Notes under the pieces: generated by a model
The model's input: only the letters and a program-made list of their open reading frames with translations
Told to the model about the DNA's origin: nothing
Database searches by the model: none
In this document: positions 7,318-10,175 of the stretch, one piece after another
How the letters are laid out: each line of letters opens with the position of its first letter
How positions within the stretch are numbered: position 1 is the stretch's first letter
Made by a program: the position numbers and the translations under genes
Assembly: GCA_013813215.1 (NCBI GenBank)
Contig: JACCSC010000118.1
Location: 1 to 10,175 of the forward strand
Length of the DNA: 10,175 nt
Direction of reading: 5' to 3'
Source of the DNA: Geodermatophilaceae bacterium
GTDB lineage: Bacteria; Actinomycetota; Actinomycetes; Mycobacteriales; Geodermatophilaceae

Positions 7318-7389
7318 GACTTTGCCCCCCGGGTGGTCGCGAACGCGCCAGAAATGTCCGGTTTCGACCACCACCAGAGGGGCAAAGTC
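7318..7389 (-). promoter_or_regulatory. Three-helix stem-loop between proV and proW
   Basis: On the minus strand GACTTTGCCCC (7389-7379) pairs perfectly with GGGGCAAAGTC (7328-7318). Inside, GGTGGTCG (7372-7365) pairs perfectly with CGACCACC (7339-7332). At the tip CCGGA and TCTGG (7361-7357 with 7352-7348) pair with one G-U around the loop CATT. The element fills most of the 100-base gap between the proV stop at 7403 and the proW start at 7302. No run of T follows it, so it is not an intrinsic terminator. It may stabilise or process the transcript at this junction, or act on proW translation. I do not recognise it as a known riboswitch class. The pairing is seen directly; the role is inference. 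Confidence 0.6.
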
Positions 7390-7402
7390 GCAACGGCGGG
7401 GC

Positions 7403-8494
7403 TCACACCGACTCCTCGGCCACGATGACGCGCAGGACGTCTTCCCGGTCGACCACGCCGAGCAGCTGGTCGCCCAGCACCACCCGGACCGGGTGGGCGG
7501 CGGCGAGCACCTTGTGCGCGGCGGCCTTGACGACCACGTCCGGACCCATCACCGGACCGTCCAGCGAGTCCTCGGGCTGCGGGTCCCGCATCACCCAACG
7601 CAGGGTGAGCACATGCGAGCGGGGAACGTCGCTGACGAAGTCGCGCACGTAGTCGTCGGCCGGAGCGCCGACCACCTCGTCCGGGCGGCCGACCTGGACC
7701 ATCTCGCCGTCGCGCATGATCAGGATGCGGTCCCCCAGCTTGAGCGCTTCGGCCAGGTCGTGGGTGATGAACACCATCGTCTTGCCGACCTCGTGGTGCA
7801 GCCGGATGACCTCGTTCTGCATGTCCCGGCGGATCAGCGGGTCCAGCGCGGAGAACGGTTCGTCGAACAGCAGCACGGAGGGGTCGACGGCCAGCGCCCG
7901 GGCTAGCCCGACCCGTTGCTGCATGCCGCCGGAGAGCTGGTCGGGATAGGAGTTCTCGTTGCCGGCCAGCCCGACCAGGTCGACCATCTCCTGTGCCCGC
8001 TGACGTCGGGCGGCCTTCGCGTCGCCGCGGATCTCCAGGCCGTAGGCCACGTTGTCGATCACCCGGCGGTGCGGGAGCAGGCCGAAGTGTTGGAACACCA
8101 TGGCCACGTGCTTGCGCCGCAGGTCGCGCAGCTGGGCGTCTGACGCGCTGGTGATGTCCTGGCCCGCGACGACCACGGTGCCCGCGGTCGGCTCGATCAG
8201 CCGGGTCAGGCAGCGGACCAGCGTCGACTTCCCGGAGCCGGAGAGGCCCATGACGACGAAGACCTCGCCCGGCGCCACGTCGAACGAGACGTCCTTGACC
8301 GCGACGACGCAGCCGGTCCTGGCCATGAGCTCGCGACGCGACAGCTCCGCGTCCGGCGTGCCGATGATGCGATCGGCCTTGGGGCCGAAGACCTTCCAGA
8401 GCGACTCGACGTGCAACAGCGGCGTACGGCGCGCCTCGTCCAGCCGGGCAATCCGGGCCGAGACCTCGTCCATCCGTTCCGGCGTCAGGGTCAT
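7403..8494 (-). CDS. proV: Glycine betaine/choline ABC transporter ATPase
   Basis: This 363-residue cytoplasmic protein hydrolyses ATP to drive the importer. It has the ProV/OpuAA N-terminal insertion before the core (KVFGPKADRIIG, then SRRELMARTGCVVAVKDVS). Motifs in order: Walker A GLSGSGKST (83-91), Q-loop Gln135 in MVFQHFGLLPH, signature LSGGMQQR (187-194), Walker B VLLFDEP (207-213), D-loop SALD (215-218) and switch His245 in FITHD. All key residues are present. Residues from about 290 to 363 look like a single CBS-like module ending GVVDREDVLRVI, whereas Escherichia coli ProV (about 400 residues) and OpuAA have a CBS pair. The ATG at 8494 overlaps the betA stop (ATGA) and has GGAGG six bases upstream. 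A longer in-phase frame reaching into betA is not coding. Confidence 0.94.
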   Translation of the reverse strand: MTLTPERMDEVSARIARLDEARRTPLLHVESLWKVFGPKADRIIGTPDAELSRRELMARTGCVVAVKDVSFDVAPGEVFVVMGLSGSGKSTLVRCLTRLIEPTAGTVVVAGQDITSASDAQLRDLRRKHVAMVFQHFGLLPHRRVIDNVAYGLEIRGDAKAARRQRAQEMVDLVGLAGNENSYPDQLSGGMQQRVGLARALAVDPSVLLFDEPFSALDPLIRRDMQNEVIRLHHEVGKTMVFITHDLAEALKLGDRILIMRDGEMVQVGRPDEVVGAPADDYVRDFVSDVPRSHVLTLRWVMRDPQPEDSLDGPVMGPDVVVKAAAHKVLAAAHPVRVVLGDQLLGVVDREDVLRVIVAEESV

Positions 8495-10175
8495 CGGTGA
8501 CCTCCAGTCGCGGTGCCGACCGTGGCCGGCGGCGGATCGAGGGGGCTGCGGTCCCGGTGGGAGTACCACGGTGCGGCCGAGGGCGGCAACGGCGCAAGTT
8601 CGAGGATCAGGTCCGCGGCCTTCTCGGCGAGCATCATCACTGGGGCGTAGATGTTGCCGTTGGTGACGTAGGGCATCGCCGAAGCGTCCACGACCCGAAG
8701 GCCGTCCACTCCGTGCACCCGCATCGTGGCTGGGTCGAGCACGCTCATGTCGTCGGTGCCCATCCGCGCCGTACACGACGGGTGCAGCGCGGTTTCCGCG
8801 TCGGCGGCCACCCAGGCCAGGACCTCGGCGTCGGTCTGGACGGTGGGTCCGGGGGACAGCTCCCCGCCGTTGTACGGCGCCATCGCCGGCTGGTTGAGGA
8901 TGTCCCGAGCGACCCGGATCGCCTCGACCCACTCCCGGCGGTCCTGCTCGGTGGACAGGTAGTCGAAGCGCAGCTCCGGGTGCTCGCGAGGGTCGGTGGA
9001 GCGGATCTGCACGCTGCCCCGCGCGTCGGAGTACATCGGGCCAACGTGCACCTGGTAGCCGTGGCCCTTGGTCGGCGCCGTGCCGTCGTAGCGGATCGCG
9101 ATGGGCAGGAAGTGCAACATCAGGTTGGGGTAGTCGACGTCGTCGTTGCTGCGGGCGAAGCCGCCGCCCTCGAAGTGGTTGGTCGCGCCGAGCCCGCGGC
9201 GCAGGAAGAGCCACTCCGCGGCGATCCGCGGCCGGTGCCGCCACCGCAGCCCGGGCGCGATGGACACCGGTTGGGTGGCGGCGTACTGCACGTAGACCTC
9301 GAGGTGGTCCTGCAGGTTCTGCCCGACGCCGGGCAGGGCCTGTACGACGGGGATCCCCAGGGGCGCAAGGTGTTCCGGATCGCCGACGCCCGACAGCTGC
9401 AGGAGCTGCGGCGTGTTGATCGCGCCGCCGCAAAGGATGACCTCACCGGCGTCCACGTGGCGGCGTACCCGCCCGGCCCTGAGGTAGTCCACCCCGACCG
9501 CCCGGGTTCCTTCGAACCGGACCCGGGTGGTCAGCGCGAGCGTCTCGACCGTGAGGTTCGGGCGGCGGAGTACCGGGTGCAGGTACGCCCGGGCGGCACT
9601 GAGCCGGCGACCGCGGTGGATGTTGCGGTCGAAGGGCCCGAAGCCCTCCTGCCGGTAGCCGTTGACGTCCGGGGTGCGCGGGTAGCCGGCCTCGACGCAA
9701 GCATCGAAGAAGGCGCCGAAGAGCGGGTTCGCGGCCGGTCCGCGTTCGAGGAACAGCGGCCCGTCGCCGCCGCGCCACTGGTCCGGGCCGGCCAGGCACG
9801 TCTCCATGCGGCGGAAGTAGGGCAGGCAGTGCGCGTAGTCCCAGTCGGCCATCCCCGCGTCCGCGGCCCAGCGCTGGTAGTCCATCGGGTTGCCCCGCTG
9901 GAAGATCATCCCGTTGATGCTGCTGCTGCCGCCGAGCAGCTTGCCCCGGGCGTGGGCGATCCGGCGGCCGTTCAGGTGCGGCTCCGGCTCCGAGGCGTAG
10001 CGCCAGTCGTAGAGCCGGCTGCCGATCGGAAACGGCAGCGCCGCCGGCATGTGGATGAACGGGTCCCAGGCCCAGTCGCGGCGGCCGGCCTCCAGCACGA
10101 GGACACTCGTGGCGGGATCTTCACTGAGCCGGTGGGCGAGGACGCAGCCGGCGGACCCGCCGCCCACGATCACGA
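8491..10175 (-). CDS. betA: Choline dehydrogenase family GMC flavoprotein (5' end outside window)
   Basis: This GMC-family FAD enzyme most likely oxidises choline to betaine aldehyde. About 560 residues are present. The frame opens in VIVGGGSAGCVLAHRLSED, the FAD fold that normally lies a few residues after the start, so only a short N-terminus is missing; the GTG at 10173 is probably an internal valine. GMC signatures are visible: ARGKLLGGSSSINGMIFQRG early and GEVILCGGAINTPQLLQLSG (GMC signature 2) in the middle. The active-site His is in LHPSCTARMG, close to the LHPSC form seen in BetA proteins, and the second position is Asn in NGNIYAPVMMLAEKAAD. The C-terminus carries a Pro-rich tail after the last conserved helix. 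Overlap with proV places uptake and oxidation in one unit. An oxidase or another alcohol substrate is possible, since GMC specificity is hard to read from sequence. Confidence 0.87.
   Translation of the reverse strand, partial: VIVGGGSAGCVLAHRLSEDPATSVLVLEAGRRDWAWDPFIHMPAALPFPIGSRLYDWRYASEPEPHLNGRRIAHARGKLLGGSSSINGMIFQRGNPMDYQRWAADAGMADWDYAHCLPYFRRMETCLAGPDQWRGGDGPLFLERGPAANPLFGAFFDACVEAGYPRTPDVNGYRQEGFGPFDRNIHRGRRLSAARAYLHPVLRRPNLTVETLALTTRVRFEGTRAVGVDYLRAGRVRRHVDAGEVILCGGAINTPQLLQLSGVGDPEHLAPLGIPVVQALPGVGQNLQDHLEVYVQYAATQPVSIAPGLRWRHRPRIAAEWLFLRRGLGATNHFEGGGFARSNDDVDYPNLMLHFLPIAIRYDGTAPTKGHGYQVHVGPMYSDARGSVQIRSTDPREHPELRFDYLSTEQDRREWVEAIRVARDILNQPAMAPYNGGELSPGPTVQTDAEVLAWVAADAETALHPSCTARMGTDDMSVLDPATMRVHGVDGLRVVDASAMPYVTNGNIYAPVMMLAEKAADLILELAPLPPSAAPWYSHRDRSPLDPPPATVGTATGGHR
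8501..8505 (-). promoter_or_regulatory. Ribosome binding site of proV
   Basis: On the minus strand this reads GGAGG, six bases before the ATG at 8494, and lies within the last codons of betA. It fixes the proV start against a longer upstream extension in the same frame. Confidence 0.7.

Noticed and set aside
7303..7374. N-terminal extension of proW from a GTG at 7374
   Set aside because: No good ribosome site lies before it, the added 24 residues resemble nothing in the family, and the codon lies in the stem-loop. The GTG at 7302 has a strong site.
7318..7389. Intrinsic terminator between proV and proW
   Set aside because: The stem is strong but followed by G-rich sequence rather than a T-tract, and the same operon continues directly downstream.
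1..10175. Mobile element, phage, CRISPR or defence system
   Set aside because: No transposase, integrase, nuclease, toxin-antitoxin or repeat array is visible. All eight genes belong to one transport and catabolic theme on one strand.

Overview
This is a very GC-rich window with the codon bias of a high-GC actinobacterium. Third positions are G/C-rich, start codons include GTG, and long empty antisense frames are common. Every gene I can support lies on the minus strand, so the operon reads from high to low coordinates. There are no tRNA or rRNA genes, insertion sequences, CRISPR arrays or phage genes.

Layout in transcription order: betA-type choline dehydrogenase (8491-10175, 5' end outside the window); proV ATPase (7403-8494, ATGA overlap with betA); a 100-base gap holding a strong stem-loop (7318-7389); proW permease (5299-7302), unusual in carrying two complete permease units in one chain; proX substrate-binding lipoprotein (4319-5284); a 50-base gap with a small palindrome flanked by direct repeats; an 808-residue dimethylglycine oxidase/dehydrogenase with an FAD half and a folate-binding GcvT half (1842-4268); then soxB (613-1845), soxD (338-613) and the 5' part of soxA (1-341). 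The last three are subunits of heterotetrameric sarcosine oxidase. Four of the seven junctions overlap by 1-4 bases.

Together the genes form an uptake-and-degradation unit for quaternary amines. ProXVW would import choline or glycine betaine, and the GMC enzyme would start choline oxidation. The dimethylglycine enzyme and SoxBDA would remove the later methyl groups to give sarcosine and then glycine, handing one-carbon units to tetrahydrofolate. Two steps are not in the window: betaine aldehyde to betaine (betB type), and betaine to dimethylglycine (Rieske-type demethylase or methyltransferase). soxG is also expected beyond position 1.

I see no undescribed multi-gene system here. The points most worth a second look are the three-helix stem-loop between proV and proW, the internally duplicated permease, and the possible operator/internal promoter upstream of the dimethylglycine enzyme.
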